DNA from: Spiroplasma clarkii
GTDB taxonomy: Bacteria; Bacillota_I; Bacilli_A; Mycoplasmatales; Mycoplasmataceae
NCBI RefSeq assembly: GCF_002795265.1
Contig: NZ_CP024870.1
Location: 620,001-684,000 of the forward strand
Length of the DNA: 64,000 nt
Direction of reading: 5' to 3'
Shown: one piece after another, positions 1 through 12,988 of the stretch
Position numbering within the stretch: position 1 is the stretch's first letter
Layout of the letters: the number at the start of each line of letters is the position of its first letter
The notes under the pieces: model-generated
The model's database searches: none
What the model saw: only the letters and a program-made list of their open reading frames with translations
Told to the model about the DNA's origin: nothing
Translations under genes and position numbers: made by a program

Positions 1-2
1 AC

Positions 3-296
3 CAGTACTATGGTTTGATTAGCCCAAAAATAATAATGGAATCAGATAATGATGAGTCTAAATCAGATTTTAAGGATTTTGCTTTAATTATTAATAAGTC
101 AGAAAGTGCATATTTGAATTTCTTAAAGTTTGGGTATATTAAAGTTGATGTTGTTGAACCAACTATATTTTGAGATTTAAAACCAAATCCAGGAGAAGAA
201 TATGAAAGCTTTTATGTAACTGAGATGAGTGTTAAAAATACAGATGGCTATTCAGTTTTTTGAGATGTAAAAGACATTCCAAAACCTAAAAATTAA
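3..296 (+). CDS. C-terminal end of a hypothetical protein (5' truncated)
   Basis: An open frame enters from the left edge and stops at TAA 294-296, giving about 97 residues. It uses TGA twice as Trp. The visible part is acidic and hydrophilic, with no motif I recognise. It ends in the short tail KDIPKPKN. It could be the end of a surface or lipoprotein, but the N-terminus that would show this lies outside the window. The roughly 150 bases after it are very A+T rich and show no clear hairpin, so the next gene probably has its own promoter. Confidence 0.6.
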
Positions 297-444
297 CTAA
301 CTATTTTTAAAACAAAAGTTATTTTTCATTTGCTTTTTTGACAAAAAAATAATAAAAAAATCAAAATATTTCTATCATTTGTTGTAATTTTTTGGTAAGA
401 TTACTTTGCTTATATCTAAACAATTTAAAGAGGAGGCTTGTACA

Positions 445-588
445 ATGCGTGAAGGAGTAATCTTACGTTGTTCAAATTGCAAAGAAGAAAACTATATTGC
501 AAAAAATGACAAAAGAAAAGAAAAAATTGAAGTAAAAAAACATTGCTTTAAATGTAATGCTCACCAAATCCATAAACAAAAAAAATAA
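445..588 (+). CDS. rpmG: 50S ribosomal protein L33
   Basis: A 47-residue zinc-ribbon ribosomal protein of the large subunit. It opens [12 protein letters not shown], the family's usual start, and carries two CxxC pairs (CSNC and CFKC) that bind zinc in this L33 type. An upstream ATG-less extension is open, but ATG 445 is chosen because AGGAGG at 431-436 lies eight bases before it and because family members begin here. The C-terminus HQIHKQKK is typically basic. It is followed by a weak A+T-rich hairpin and T run around 600-635, so it is probably transcribed alone. Confidence 0.95.
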   Translation: MREGVILRCSNCKEENYIAKNDKRKEKIEVKKHCFKCNAHQIHKQKK

Positions 589-676
589 GGGAAAAGATTA
601 AAGTTTTATGCTTTTTTAAGAACTTATTTTTTTTAATTGACTATAATATATTTAGAAATTGAGAGGAAAAATAATT

Positions 677-1741
677 ATGAAAAAAACTATTTTAAATGAA
701 ATTTTACAAGAAACAAAAGCAGATGCAATTTTGTTGTATTCACCTCAAAATCGTTACTGATTTACTAGATTTAGTTCAAGTTTAGGTTATGTTTTATACA
801 CTAAAGACAAAACTTTTTTATTTGTCGATGGTCGTTACTTAACTGCTGCTAAGGAATCTACTATGGTAACTAATGTCGATGAAATTATCGGATTTGGATC
901 AATCTTTGAGTTATTAAATGAAAAAATAGCTCAATTAAACATTAAAAAAATTGTCTTTGAGGCTGATTGAGTTTATGTCAATGAAGCTGCAATATTTACA
1001 AAAAAATTAAATGCAGAAATGCAAGCATATAATTTTGCAACTGTTAGAATGATTAAAGATGAATGAGAAGTTGCCCAAATTAAAAAAGCTTGTGATATTA
1101 CCCATCAAGTTTTTCTAGATGTTTTAAAATTTGTAAAACCACAAATGACTGAAGTAGAACTAGCAAGATTTGTTAGTGATGCCTTTTTAAAACATGGTGC
1201 TGAAAAATTAAGTTTTGATACAATTGTTGCCAGCGGAGAAAATGGTAGCAAACCTCATGCAGTACCTACAAGTCGTCAGATGCAAATTGGTGATTTTGTT
1301 ACCTTAGATATGGGTTGTTATTTCAATGGCTATGCTTCAGATCAAACTCGTACTTTTGCTATTAAAAATAATGATAACCAAAAATTACAAGAAATTTATC
1401 AAATTGTTTATGATGCACAACAATTGGGAATTGCAGCTATTAAACCTGGAGTGACAGGACAAACAATTCACAAAATTTGTTTTGATCATATTGCAGCTCA
1501 AGGTTATGGAGAATACTTTACTCATGGAACAGGACATGGGTTGGGAATTGAAATCCATGAAGAACCCTATAATTCAAATGCAGGTACAAAACCACTAGTT
1601 CCAGGAATGTGTGTCACAGTGGAACCTGGAATTTATATTCCAGGAGTTGGTGGTGTTAGAATTGAAGATGATATTTTGGTGACAGAAACAGGATATGAAT
1701 ACTTAACTACTCCACTTCGTGAACTACAAATTGTGAAATAG
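677..1741 (+). CDS. pepP: Xaa-Pro aminopeptidase, M24 family
   Basis: A 354-residue metallopeptidase that removes an N-terminal residue linked to proline. The N-terminal half is the creatinase-like domain and the C-terminal half (from about residue 130) is the pita-bread catalytic domain. All five metal ligands are visible: D211 and D222 in LDMGCYFNGYASDQTR, H287 in GTGHG, E316 in VEPG and E330 in GVRIED. GAGAGG at 660-665 precedes ATG 677. The gene leads the row into uppS, only 14 bases away. The symbol pepP (papA/ypdF in other species) is assigned by family; substrate range cannot be told from sequence. Confidence 0.92.
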
Positions 1742-1755
1742 GGAAAGAAGAAGTT

Positions 1756-2463
1756 TTGAAACAATTAAATCACTTAGGAATTATTCTTGATGGTAATGGT
1801 CGTTGAGCTCAAAAATTGAATAAAGATCGCACTTTTGGTCATAAACAAGGAATGAACAAAATTTTTGATACTATCAAATGGTGTCAAGCTGAGAATATTG
1901 CTTATGTAACTTTATTCTGCTTTTCAACAGAAAATTGAAACCGACCAGTAAAAGAAGTTGATTATTTAATGAAATTCCCAGGTCAAATCTTTAGTGACAA
2001 GGAACTTAAAAAATACATTGCAAATGGGATTAGAATAATTTGAGTTGGACGTCGTACAAAAGTTCCTAAAAAAACCAGACAAGCTTTGGAAAATGCAGAG
2101 AGCAAAACCGAACAACAAACCAAAACTATAGTTAATTTGGCACTAGATTATGGTAGTGGTGAGGAATTGGTGAGTGCTGTGACAAAGATTTGTCAGGGCA
2201 TTTTGCAACAAAAATTTGAATTAAATGATATAAATCAAGATTTAATATATAATAATTTATATACTTGTGCCTCTCCACCAATTGATTTTTTGATCAGAAC
2301 TGGAGGAGAACAAAGATTAAGTAATTTTATGTTATTGCAACTTGGTTATGCAGAACTTTACTTTACAAAAATTTATTGACCTGACTTTGATGCAATAGCT
2401 TTGAAAACTGCTATTGCAGATTATTATGCCAGAGATAGAAGATTTGGAAGAATAGAGGTGTAA
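1756..2463 (+). CDS. uppS: Undecaprenyl/polyprenyl diphosphate synthase (cis-prenyltransferase)
   Basis: A 235-residue cytosolic enzyme that adds isopentenyl diphosphate units to farnesyl diphosphate. The hallmark motif DGNGRW appears near residue 11, the central STENWNRP block is present, and the C-terminal RTGGEQRLSNF motif binds diphosphate. No ATG fits; TTG 1756, six bases after AAGAAG, gives the normal family start just before HLGIILDGNGRW. A wall-less cell makes no peptidoglycan, so the product may serve glycolipid synthesis or yield shorter polyprenols (inference). It sits with cdsA and dxr, so isoprenoid supply and use are clustered. Confidence 0.93.
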
Positions 2464-2465
2464 AA

Positions 2466-3539
2466 ATGAAAAATATTGATTCTAATCAAGAAACACAAGA
2501 CTTGAGAACTCCCAAAGAGAAGCATTCAATAAATCATTTTAAAACCGCTGAAGGTAAGCGAAGTTTTATGACTAGATTATGATCTACAATTGTAATGTTG
2601 ATTTTATTAGTTTTATATATTTCTGCTGGTGCTGTTTATACTTATAAACAAGATCTGCCTTTAATAGAAATTGCAGCTTATGCTTCATATTTGGGAACTT
2701 TCTTTATTATTATTTTTGCAACCATTGAAATGAATAAAGCCACTGGTTTTAAAAAGTGATGACAGCATTTAATAATAAATTGTTTGGTATTATTGGCATT
2801 TTTATATCCAATTACTACAAATCTTTATCAATTTCATTTTTACTTACATTTTGGCAGAACCCTTAACACTATTGCCCAACCATGAATTTTTGTTCTAATA
2901 GTAATTTTAATTTCATTTGTCTTTATTTGTCTTGGAATTCTTGACAAGAACATTGGTTTACAAAAAGCCTTAATCAATTATTTAATGATGTTAGTGTTAG
3001 TGATTGGTTTCAAAGGGTTTACTATAACTAGTTTGTCACTATTTGGTTCACCTCCATATGAAACTAGGCTTTCATTTAACACTATTGTTTGAATTTGGTT
3101 AATGATTATTTTTGGAGATACCTTTGCTTATATTGGTGGAATGGCCTGAGGAAAAACAAAATTGGCACCAAAAATCAGTCCTAAAAAAACCTGAGAGGGT
3201 GCTGCTTTTGGATTATCAATTGCTTTTGTTGGTGGATTAGCTTATGCTCTTACCTTCTATTTTGCAGCAAGTAGTTTTGCTCCATTTACCAAGCCAATTA
3301 ATGATTGAGCTAGTAAATCTGGGGATGTTTATCCTATCTTAATTTATGTATTATTCAGTCTGCTTTTTCCAATCATTGGGATGTTTGGTGACTTATTGTA
3401 TTCTTGAGTAAAACGAACTTGTCAAATCAAAGACTTTTCTAAAATAATCCCTGGTCATGGTGGAGTTTTAGATCGTCTTGATTCAATTATCTTTTCTTGA
3501 GCTATTTTATTTCTAATTGTAGCTATCTTGATTTGATAA
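2466..3539 (+). CDS. cdsA: Phosphatidate cytidylyltransferase
   Basis: A 357-residue integral membrane enzyme that makes CDP-diacylglycerol from phosphatidate and CTP, the branch point of phospholipid synthesis. After a charged 35-residue cytoplasmic head come about eight hydrophobic segments. The C-terminal family signature is clear: [18 protein letters not shown] followed by LDRLD. The ATG begins two bases after the uppS stop, so the two are probably translationally coupled. The head is longer than in most CdsA proteins, which is common in mollicutes. Confidence 0.93.
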
Positions 3540-3551
3540 GGGGTCTTAATT

Positions 3552-4688
3552 ATGAAGAAAGTAATTTTATTTGGAGCATCAGGAAATATTGGTAGTCAAA
3601 CCTTAGAAATTTTAAAGGCAAATACACAGAAATTTAGTTTAACTGCTTTTAGTGTGGGGGATAATGACAAAGTTATTGCAACAATTTTAAATGATTTTAA
3701 AACTGTTAAAATGGTTTATGCAAATAATGTACAACCAGAACTACAGACCCAATTTCCACAAGTAAAATTTATCAAAACTGATGTCACTCAATTACTTAAT
3801 GAACCAGGAGATTTGATCATTAATGCATTATCAGGTTTTTTTGGTGTTAAAGTTACTTTGGCAGCTTTGCAACAGGAGAAAATTGTTTTAAATGCTAACA
3901 AAGAATCTTTTGTGGTTGCAGGTGCTCTCATTCAAAAATTATTAAGTCAGTCTCAACAGGCAAAAATTTATCCTTTGGACTCTGAACATTGTGCAATTTG
4001 ACAGTGTTTGGAAGCAAATCAAGAAATTAATAAGATTTATTTAACTGCTTCAGGTGGACCGTTTCGCACCAAGAGTTTAGCAGAAACTAAGAAAGTTGAT
4101 TTAGTGGCTGCTCTTCAACATCCAAGTTGAAATATGGGTGCAAAAATTACAATTGATAGTGCTACAATGTTTAATAAGGCATTTGAAATTTTAGAAGTTT
4201 ACCACCTTTTTCAAACCAACAAAATTGTGACCTTAGTGCATCCTGAATCAATTATTCATTCAATGGTAGAATTTGTTGATGGTAGTATTAAAGCACAATT
4301 GTCTGTTCCAGATATGAAACAAGTGATTAATTACTTTTTAAATTATCCTACTCGTACTAGTTTTATTGGTCAAAAAAATTTAAACTTTGAAGAATTAGTG
4401 ACTTTAAATTTAAAGATTATTGATCAAAAGAGATTCACCCCAATTGCAATGGCACAAGCCTGTTTAAATGAAAACAATTCATTAGCAGTAGCTTTGAATG
4501 CAGCAAATGAAGTTTGTGTGGCTCAATTTCAAGCTAATAAAATTTCATTTTATCAAATTACCAAATTAGTTCAACAGGTTTTTCAAGACTGTCCTTTGCA
4601 AGTTTTGCAAACATATCAAGAAATTGAAGAGTTTGATACTTTAGTCAGAAAATTAACTGAACAAAAAATTAGAGAGGAAATGAGTTAA
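3552..4688 (+). CDS. dxr: 1-deoxy-D-xylulose 5-phosphate reductoisomerase
   Basis: A 378-residue enzyme of the MEP isoprenoid pathway that turns DXP into 2-C-methylerythritol 4-phosphate with NADPH. The N-terminal Rossmann motif [16 protein letters not shown] binds NADPH. The metal and substrate region shows DSEH near residue 145, LTASGGPFR, and [22 protein letters not shown]-terminal helical domain follows. With ispH at 24.8-25.7 kb it shows that this organism makes its own IPP by the MEP route. Most mollicutes lack this route, although spiroplasmas and some mycoplasmas keep it. The stop overlaps the start of the next gene by one base. Confidence 0.95.
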
Positions 4689-5917
4689 TGACTGCAACAT
4701 TTACACTACTACTAGGTTTTTTTGTAGGAATAATTATAATACTAACCTTAATTACCATTCATGAATTTGGACATTTCATTGTTGCTAAACTGGCTGGTGC
4801 TTTTGTCTATGAATTTTCAATTGGTTTTGGTCCTAAGCTTTTTACTTTTAAAGGTAAAGAGACTTGACTTACATTTCGTTTATTGCCACTAGGAGGGTAT
4901 TGTTCAATTGCCTCAGACAAAGTTGACCCCCCAGCAGCACGAGCAGATTTAGAAATTCCAGATGAGAGAAAATTAGATTATATTAAACGCTGAAAAAAAT
5001 TATTGTTTATAATTTTTGGACCACTAATGAATTTGTTTGTGGCATTAACAATTTTTACTTTAACATTTGCCATTACCCAGTCAAAACCAAATGATCAAAA
5101 TTGAATTGGTGCAAACTATAGTCAAGATAAAATTGCTTGAAAACTTTTAGATGAATCAACAGCAAAACCTGATGCAAATCAAGTCTATGTGATTTGAGGT
5201 TGACAATTAAGTAATGGCTCAGAAATTGTTTTTGACAATATTTCTGAAAGAGATGACTGGAATGAGTTATCACAAAAATATAAAATAAATGAGGTTGGGG
5301 CAACTCGTTCAGCCAACTTTCTAAGAACAGCCACTAGTTTTAATGCTTCAATTGCTGATTTAAGGCAACAATTTGCAGAAACTGATGTTAAACTAAACTT
5401 GGCCTTTGCTTATAAAATAGTCAACAAGTTTAGTGGCACTACACAAGAATCTGATGTTACATGAACTCGACACAGTAGTGTCGATGAATATAGTTTGGGT
5501 GATTTAGTTGGTTTAGCCGCACCAACCCGATACTTTAAAGATTCAACAGTAGCTTATGCATATGGGTGAAGTGAAACTTTCAATCAATCAATTTCAATTA
5601 TTAAATCTTTTGGAATGATTTTTACAGGTAGATTTTCAAGTCTAGCTGGTCCAGTTGGAATTGCAGGGCAAACAGCTGCAATGTTTGGGAGTGCTCAACA
5701 ATTTTTCTTGTATGTGGGAATGTTAAGTGCCAATTTATTCATCTTGAATATGGTTTTCATCCCACCACTTGATGGTTATAAAACGTTAGAGATTATTTTA
5801 GAAATGATTTTAAGAAAAGAACTACCAGAAAAATATAAAATAACAGTGTATGTAATTGGAGCAATTATGTTTTTACTACTATTTGCAACAATTACAGTAG
5901 TAGATTTTATGCGGTAA
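4688..5917 (+). CDS. rseP: Site-2 intramembrane metalloprotease, RseP family
   Basis: A 409-residue membrane zinc protease. The active-site HEFGH (residues 25-29) lies in the first transmembrane helix and the second metal-ligand motif is the C-terminal FIPPLDGYK. Between them is a poorly conserved soluble segment where PDZ domains normally sit. It starts on the ATG that overlaps the dxr stop (TAATG). In bacteria such proteases cut membrane-anchored regulators or spent signal peptides; no anti-sigma factor is visible here, so signal peptide clearance or lipoprotein turnover is the likelier role (inference). Confidence 0.92.
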
Positions 5918-5934
5918 GAGGAGGATAAAAGTTT

Positions 5935-8900
5935 ATGGAACCAGGGCTTAAAGAGCTTTTAGAAATGATGAATATTTACTTCACTGAAGCAGAAGAACAA
6001 GAATATTTCAGTGGAGCTAAAATCATTGAAAAAGTTTTTTCAAAAAGTAAAAATGAAATTAGGATTTATTTATCTCTTAATGATTTTTTGCCAACCCATA
6101 TTTTACATAAACTTGAATTTGGTTTAATTAAAGAAACAAATCATTTAAAAGCAAAAATAAATTTATGTATTGCTAATAAAAATTATACTCATGATTTAAT
6201 TTGAAGATACATTGAATATGTTAAGGATAACAAAGCAGAATATAAAACTGGAACTATCTTGTCACTATCTCCAGCAAGTGTTTTATATGATTGTGAAGAA
6301 AAACAAGTCAGTTTTGTAACTGAAACTGAAACTGAAAAAAATTTGTTGCTCCAACATTTACAATACTACCAAGCTAAACTTTCAAAATATGGTTTTGAAG
6401 GTGTTAGAGTCAGGGTGGCTGTTAGCGAAAATAAAAGTGATGAAATCTTAAATGCAGTTAATGAGAAATTTGTTCAACAAGCCCAACAAATAGTGCAAAC
6501 TCAACAACCAGTTTCAACTCAAACAAATACAACTAATAAGCCAAAACAGATTTTTAAAGCAAAAGTAGATTTGGGGAAACCTGATTATGTTTGTTTACAT
6601 GATTTAGAAGAAGATGCTATGAATGTCACAGTTCATGGTCAAATTATTTCACTAGTAATTAAAAAATCTAAAGCAGATCGCAAAATCTATACTGTGGGAA
6701 TTGCTGATAAAACTTCAGCAGTTAAAGCAGTTTATTTTCAAAGGGGTGCTGAAATCACTTTGTTTGATGAGGTAGATCATGAAACTGAGCAATTTTTTGC
6801 AACCTCTGGTAATGATAAATTAAAAACAGGAGATTGAGTTGCTCTAAATGGTAATTTTACTTACTCATCTTATGACAAAGAACATGTGTTTTACATAAAC
6901 AAATATTGTAAAATTGAATCAAAAAATTTAGAGATAATTGATGATGCAGTTGAAAAAAGAGTGGAACTCCACACACACACAAAAATGAGTGCTATGGATG
7001 GGGTTAGTGATGCTAAAGAATACATTCAAACTGCAAAAAAATGAGGTTGAAAAGCCATTGCCATCACAGACCACTTAAATGTTCAAACCTATCCAGATGC
7101 TTTTAGTGCTTTAAAAGAAGTTAATGCTAATGTTCCAGAGGCAGAACAATTAAAGTTAATCTATGGTAGTGAAATTGTGGTATTAGAGGATGAATATTGA
7201 ATTGTTAAAAACCCAACAGGACAAAACTTGAGAGAAGCTAAGTTTGTGATCTTTGACTTAGAAACAACAGGGTTGTCACCTGAGTTTGATGAAATTATTG
7301 AATTTGGGGCAAATGTTTATGATTATGCAACTGGAAAATCAAAAAGTGAAGATTGACTTTTTAAACCAAAGCAACCAATTTCAGACTTTACTACTGAACT
7401 TACTAACATTACCAATGATATGCTAGAAGATAAAAACTCAATTGAAGTTGAGTTTAAAAAAATTTATGAGTTAATTCAAGGAGCGATTTTAATTGCCCAC
7501 AATGCTAACTTTGACTTTAACTTTTTAGATGCACTAGCACAGCGTTTAAATTACCCACCACTAACAAATACTGTTATTGATACTATGACTTTGGCAAGAG
7601 CAATCTTGCCAAAGTTAAAAAACCATCGTCTAGGAACAGTGGCAAAGTATTATAATATTGATTATGATGAAAAAACCGCTCACCGTGCAGACTATGATGC
7701 TGAAGTATTAACTAGTATTTTTGAAAGAATTTGAAGTGAAGCTCGTCAAATTCAACCTGTTGATTTGGATACTGATTGAAATAAATTTATCAAGTCAGAT
7801 AAATTAACTGATGAAAATCACAGTCGAGTTAGAGGCTATCACTTACAAGTTTTAGCTAAAAACCAAGATGGTTTAAAAGACTTATTTAAGATAATTTCTT
7901 TTTCACATACTAAAAATTTCCTCAACTCTCCAAAAATTTTTAAATCTGAATTAACTAGATTAAATCAAAATAAAAATCTTTTGTTGGGTAGTGGTTGTTT
8001 GAATGGTGAAGTTTTTGAAAATGTTCGTACAGGAACAAAAGCTATGTTGCATAATACTATCAGAGCACTTGATTACATTGAAGTTCAGCCGTTAGCAGTC
8101 TACAAAAAACTATTACAAACTGGAGATTTAACTGAAACTCAATTAAAACAATTTATCAAAACAATTATTCAAGTGGCTGTTGAAGAAAATAAACTAGTGG
8201 TTGCAACCAGTGATGCTCATTATGTGAAACCTGAGGCAAAAATTGTTCGAGATATTTATATTAACACAAAAGGTCTGGGTGGAGTAGCTCACCCCTTATT
8301 TGATTATCGTCGTCGAGTTAAAGATAATCCCGATCAACATTTGCGTACCACTAATGAAATGTTAGAAGAGTTTAAGTTTTTAGAAGATAGTGAATTAATT
8401 CATGAAATTGTCATTACTAATCCAAACAAAATTGCAGATTTAATCCAAGGTGATATCAAACCTTTAAAAACTGAATTATATACTCCAAAAATTGACAATG
8501 TTGATGTCTTGTTAAGAGATGAATGTTATAAAAACGCTCACTTACTGTATGGGGAAAATTTACCCCAAATTGTTATTGATCGACTTGAAAGAGAGCTAAG
8601 TTCAATTATTAAACATGGTTTTGCAGTTATTTATTGAATTTCTCATTTATTAGTTAAAAAAAGTTATGAAGATGGTTATTTGGTTGGAAGCAGAGGTTCA
8701 GTTGGTTCATCATTTGTGGCAACCACTTCAAAAATAACTGAAGTTAATCCTTTAAAACCACATTATCGCTGTGAACATTGTTTATATTCAAACTTTGAAA
8801 CACCTGAAGAATACAAATGTGGTTATGATTTACCAGATTTACCTTGTCCAAATTGTAGTCACCAATTAATTGGTGATGGTCATGATATTCCTTTTGAAAC

Positions 8901-10380
8901 TTTTTTAGGGTTTAATGCAGATAAAGTACCAGATATTGATTTAAACTTTTCAGGAGAGTATCAACCCATTGCTCACAATTTTACAAAAGAAATGTTTGGA
9001 GAAGCAAATGTTTTCAGATCTGGAACCATTTCAACAGTTGCTGCAAAAATGGCTTATGGTTACACTATGGGGTATTTTGAGGCACAAGGGGTAGAACAAA
9101 AACGTCAAATTGAAGTTGACTGACTATCAAATCAAGCAGTTGGAGTTAAAAGAACCACTGGACAACATCCAGGGGGAATTATTATTTTACCAAAAGAATA
9201 TGAAATTGAAGATTTTACTCCAGTTAATTTCCCTGCAGATGATAGAAACAGTTCATGGCTGACAACTCACTTAGATTTCCACTCAATTCATGATAATTTA
9301 TTAAAAATGGATATTTTAGGGCATCAAGATCCTACTGCTTTAAGAATGCTCCAAGATTTAACTGGAGTTGATCCTCAAAAGATCCCAACCAATGATAAAA
9401 AAGTTTATGCATTGTTTTCAAATTTAACTAGTTTAGGTTTAAATCCAAGTCAAATTCTGGGTGAAACCACAGGAGCTATTGGGCTGCCTGAATTTGGAAC
9501 TTCATTTGTGCGAAATATGTTAAAAGAAACTCAACCAAAAACTTTTGCTGATTTAGTTCAAATTTCAGGGTTAAGTCATGGGACTGATGTTTATGTGGGA
9601 AATGCCCAAGAACTAATCAGTAGTAAAATTGCCAACATCTCATCAGTGATTGGTTGTCGTGATGACATTATGGTTTATTTAATGTCAAAAAAAATTGATC
9701 CCTCAACTAGTTTCAATATTATGGAAAGTGTGAGAAAAGGGAAAGGTCTGAGTCAAGACTGAATTGATGTTATGAAACAACACAATGTTCCAGAGTGATA
9801 CATTAATTCTTGTTTAAAAATTAAATACATGTTCCCCAAAGCTCATGCCACAGCTTATGTATTAATGGCTTATCGAGTAGCTTGGTACAAAATTTATTAC
9901 CCAGAAGAATATTATGCCACTTGATTTACTACCCGAACAGACTTTTTTGACTTAGAAGCTGTTATTGGTGGTTTAAGTGCAGTTAAGTTTCAATATGAAC
10001 AATTTGAGCAAAAAGTTAAAAACAAAGAAGCAGTTTCAAGTAAAGAAAAAAGTTTACAACCAATTTATGAAGTTTTAATTGAAATGTTTGAAAGAAATAT
10101 TTTTATTAAAAATATTGACATTAATATTTCTGATGCTGCAAAATTCAAAGTAGTTGAAGAAAATGGCAAAAAAGTTATTTATCCACCATTTAATGTAATT
10201 GATTCACTTGGTGAAGCTGTGGCAAATTCAATTGTGGCAGCCCGAGAAGAAAAACCAATTTCAAGTATCAAAGATTTAACTACACGTTCTCAGGTGACAA
10301 AAACTCAATTAGAAACTTTTAGAAAATTAAAAATTTTAAGTAATCTTAAAGAAGATGAGCAACTTTCATTTAACTTTTAA
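5935..10380 (+). CDS. polC: DNA polymerase III alpha subunit, PolC type
   Basis: The 1481-residue replicative polymerase of low-GC Gram-positives. Domains in order: N-terminal domain and OB fold (about 1-330), split PHP domain starting ELHTHT (H346, H348), inserted DEDD proofreading exonuclease starting FDLETTG (D441, E443), remaining PHP part, zinc finger with CEHC and CPNC, then the polymerase core with the catalytic pair in PDIDLNF (D1000, D1002). Length and order match PolC rather than DnaE. The start is ATG 5935 behind GAGGAGG. Many in-frame TGA codons encode Trp. A strong terminator follows directly. Confidence 0.97.
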
Positions 10381-10406
10381 ACAGCTTAGTGATAAAGCTG
10401 TTTTTT
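10381..10406 (+). terminator. Rho-independent terminator after polC
   Basis: ACAGCTT at 10381-10387 and AAGCTGT at 10395-10401 form a 7-bp stem with a 7-base loop, followed by six T residues. Confidence 0.85.
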
Positions 10407-10479
10407 AAATTAAACTATTTTTTTGTTTGTTTGATTAATTTTACTTTATAATTAATTTATACAAAATAAGGAGCAAAAC

Positions 10480-10971
10480 ATGTCAAAAGCACAAATTATC
10501 ACTAAGTATCAAACCCAAATTCAAGAAATTCTAGCACAAAACCATTTGCAATTGTTTGAAATTAACTGAATTTATGAGCATGAAACCAATGTACTCCAAA
10601 TTTTAGCAGAAAATAGTGATTCAAGTGTGACGAATGTTGAATTTGATAACTTGATTGCAGCCAATGAAGCTATTTCTGTTTTGCTTGATGATGACACAGA
10701 TTTAACTGAACCTTATGTTTTAGAGGTTGCTAGTGCTGGAGCTGAGCGCCAAGTTAAAAATAAAGAAGTGCTTATTAATAACATCAATAAATACTTTTTT
10801 TTAAAGACAAGCACCAGTTATGAAGGGGTTAGTGAATTCAATGCCACTTTAAATACTTATAATCCAAGTACTGAGGAATTTACTTTTAGCTTCTTTTTAA
10901 AAGGAAAACCAAAGAAAGCAATTCTTAAATTTACAGAAATAATTTTTATCCGATTTGCCATTAAATTTTAA
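10480..10971 (+). CDS. rimP: Ribosome maturation factor RimP
   Basis: A 163-residue factor needed for 30S subunit assembly. The family core EPYVLEVASAGAERQ (normally DPYxLEVSSPGxxR) sits near residue 85, followed by the C-terminal SH3-like domain. AAGGAG lies six bases before ATG 10480. RimP normally leads the nusA-infB operon; here it stands alone, with terminators on both sides, and nusA is not in the window. Confidence 0.9.
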
Positions 10972-10982
10972 TGGTTTTTTTT
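10958..10982 (+). terminator. Terminator overlapping the rimP stop
   Basis: A near-perfect palindrome with arms CCATTAAA and TTTAATGG runs through the rimP stop codon and is followed by eight T residues. Confidence 0.8.
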
Positions 10983-11029
10983 GTGCAAAAACTCCAAAAT
11001 CAATACGATTATATAATTAGGAGGGCATT

Positions 11030-12988
11030 ATGCAGTACAAATTTATCCAACAAAAAATCAACAAGGATTGCGGGGTCGCAGTAACTTGTATGCTAATTAA
11101 TTATTTACAAAATAGTGAGCTCACTATTGAAGAGCTAAAATACCAGAGTGTAGTTTTTGACAATGAACTAAGTTTTTACAATCTGGAACTAATTTTTGCC
11201 AAATATAACATTGAATTTAAATCATACTATGCTTCATTTGAAGACTTTTGTGAGTTATGTCCAGCTGAACCGATGATTTTAAATTTAGTTATTGATTATC
11301 AAGAACATTTTATTGTTGTTTATAAAATCAAAGGCACCAAAGTTTTGGTTGGTGATCCTAATGACAAGGACATTAAATGAATTCAACTCAAAGAACTACA
11401 GACAAAGTTTAGTGGTTACTTTGGTATTGCTAGAAAACTAAACAAATATAAATTCAAGGTAAATTCATTATTTAATTGAAGTCATTTTCTTTTTGAAGAC
11501 ATTAAGAATTTTTCTTTTTACTTTGTGATTGCGATTATGCTGAATTTAGCAATCATGTTAGCAAATGGTTTTTTAAAAACCTATGCTCAAAATTTAAAAA
11601 TTGGTGTTGCAAGCAATAAGCAGGTCCTTTTTTTAGGCTATGGAATTTTATTTTTTATCCAAATTTTCTTAACTTGAAGTCTTAGTCGTTTAGTTTTTAA
11701 TATTCGCTTGAATTTAAACAAGAAATTGTATGACATCTATTTTAATAAATTGCTTGAAATTGATTTTGAAATCCTAGAAACACAAAAAAAAGAAGCCTGA
11801 ATCAAAAAGATTATGCACATTAATACAATTACTCAAGCTTTGATTCAATTTTGTTTAACGATTCCAAGTCAAGGGGTTTTATTTTTAATGGCAGTTGTTT
11901 TAATCTCATGATTATCACCAACTTTTTTAATTTTAATTTTAATTGAAAATACATTATGCTTTTTAAGTTCAATTTTTTTTAATAGCATTTTAAAGGATAG
12001 AGTTTTAGCAGCTCATCAAGATAGTATCAATTTTAGTGTTCTATTTCGAGAACTCTTGGATGGGAACCAAGAAATTAAAACCAAAAATTTAGAGCCAGTT
12101 TATCGCAATAAAATCAATTCAAGTTTTAACCTCAGTTTAGAACATGAAAACAAAATTGATGTGATTAAAAATTTTAATCATTTTATAGTTAATTTAGTGG
12201 TTAAAGCAGCTTTCTTACTAACTTTTTATATTGCTCAAATTCTGATTTTTAAAGAAAAACTAAGTTTTGAACAGTTATTATTTTATGTTTCAATCTCAGC
12301 ATATTGCACTAGTTTTTCTGAAACAGTTTTAAGTACTATTTTAAATCGTGAAACAAATAAAATTGCTCTTAATGAAGTTAAACTACTTTTAGAAAGCAGT
12401 GAAGAAAACCCAGAAATTGTTGAGTTAGAAACAATTAAAAGTTTTGAATGTAAAAATCTTTATAAATATAAAAATGAAGTTAGAACAGTTAATAATATTA
12501 ACTGTTCAATTAACCAAAACACTTTTATTTCTGGAATGAGTGGGAGTGGAAAAACTAGTTTTTTACAATTGTTATGTGGCAGCACTAACAATTATGAAGG
12601 AGAGTTATTGATTAATGGAATTGACCTAAAAAACATTAATAAAACCAAATTAAGAGAAAGTGTTTTATACCTTGGTCAATATGATTATTTATTTAATGGT
12701 ACAGTGTGAGCAAATTTACAACAATTTAAAAATAAAATTGACCTAGAGTTATTTAAACAACTGGATTTTTTAACAATTTTAAAAACCCATAATCTTGATT
12801 TACACAAAACTTTACGAGATAATGGGGCCAATTTAAGTAAAGGTCAAAGACAAATCATTAACTTTATGGCTTTATTTTTCACAAGTAAACAAGTATATTT
12901 AATTGATGAGCCACTTAGTAATGTTGATCATAGCCAGCCTATGATTTATTTGAGAAGTTTTTACAGTGTAAGTCAAACTCTCTGATAA
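11030..12988 (+). CDS. C39-peptidase-containing ABC exporter, frameshifted near the C-terminus
   Basis: A 652-residue open frame of the bacteriocin-type processing exporter family. Residues 1-120 are a C39 cysteine peptidase: Q8 and C14 in QKINKDCGVA, H93 in EHFIVVY, D109 in GDPND. A six-helix membrane domain spans about 160-400. The ATPase has Walker A SGSGKT (K508), signature NLSKGQ (601-606) and Walker B YLIDEP (D626, E627). The frame stops at TAA 12986, just where the H-loop should come. The missing residues TLIIMSDH and the rest of the tail lie in the -1 frame (12982-13059), so the gene is frameshifted at a CTCTCT run (12978-12983). Such enzymes cut double-Gly leader peptides during export; no precursor gene is evident nearby. 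Confidence 0.85.

Noticed and set aside
406-447. Longer N-terminus for L33 from position 406
   Set aside because: The strong AGGAGG lies inside the extension and family members start at MREG.
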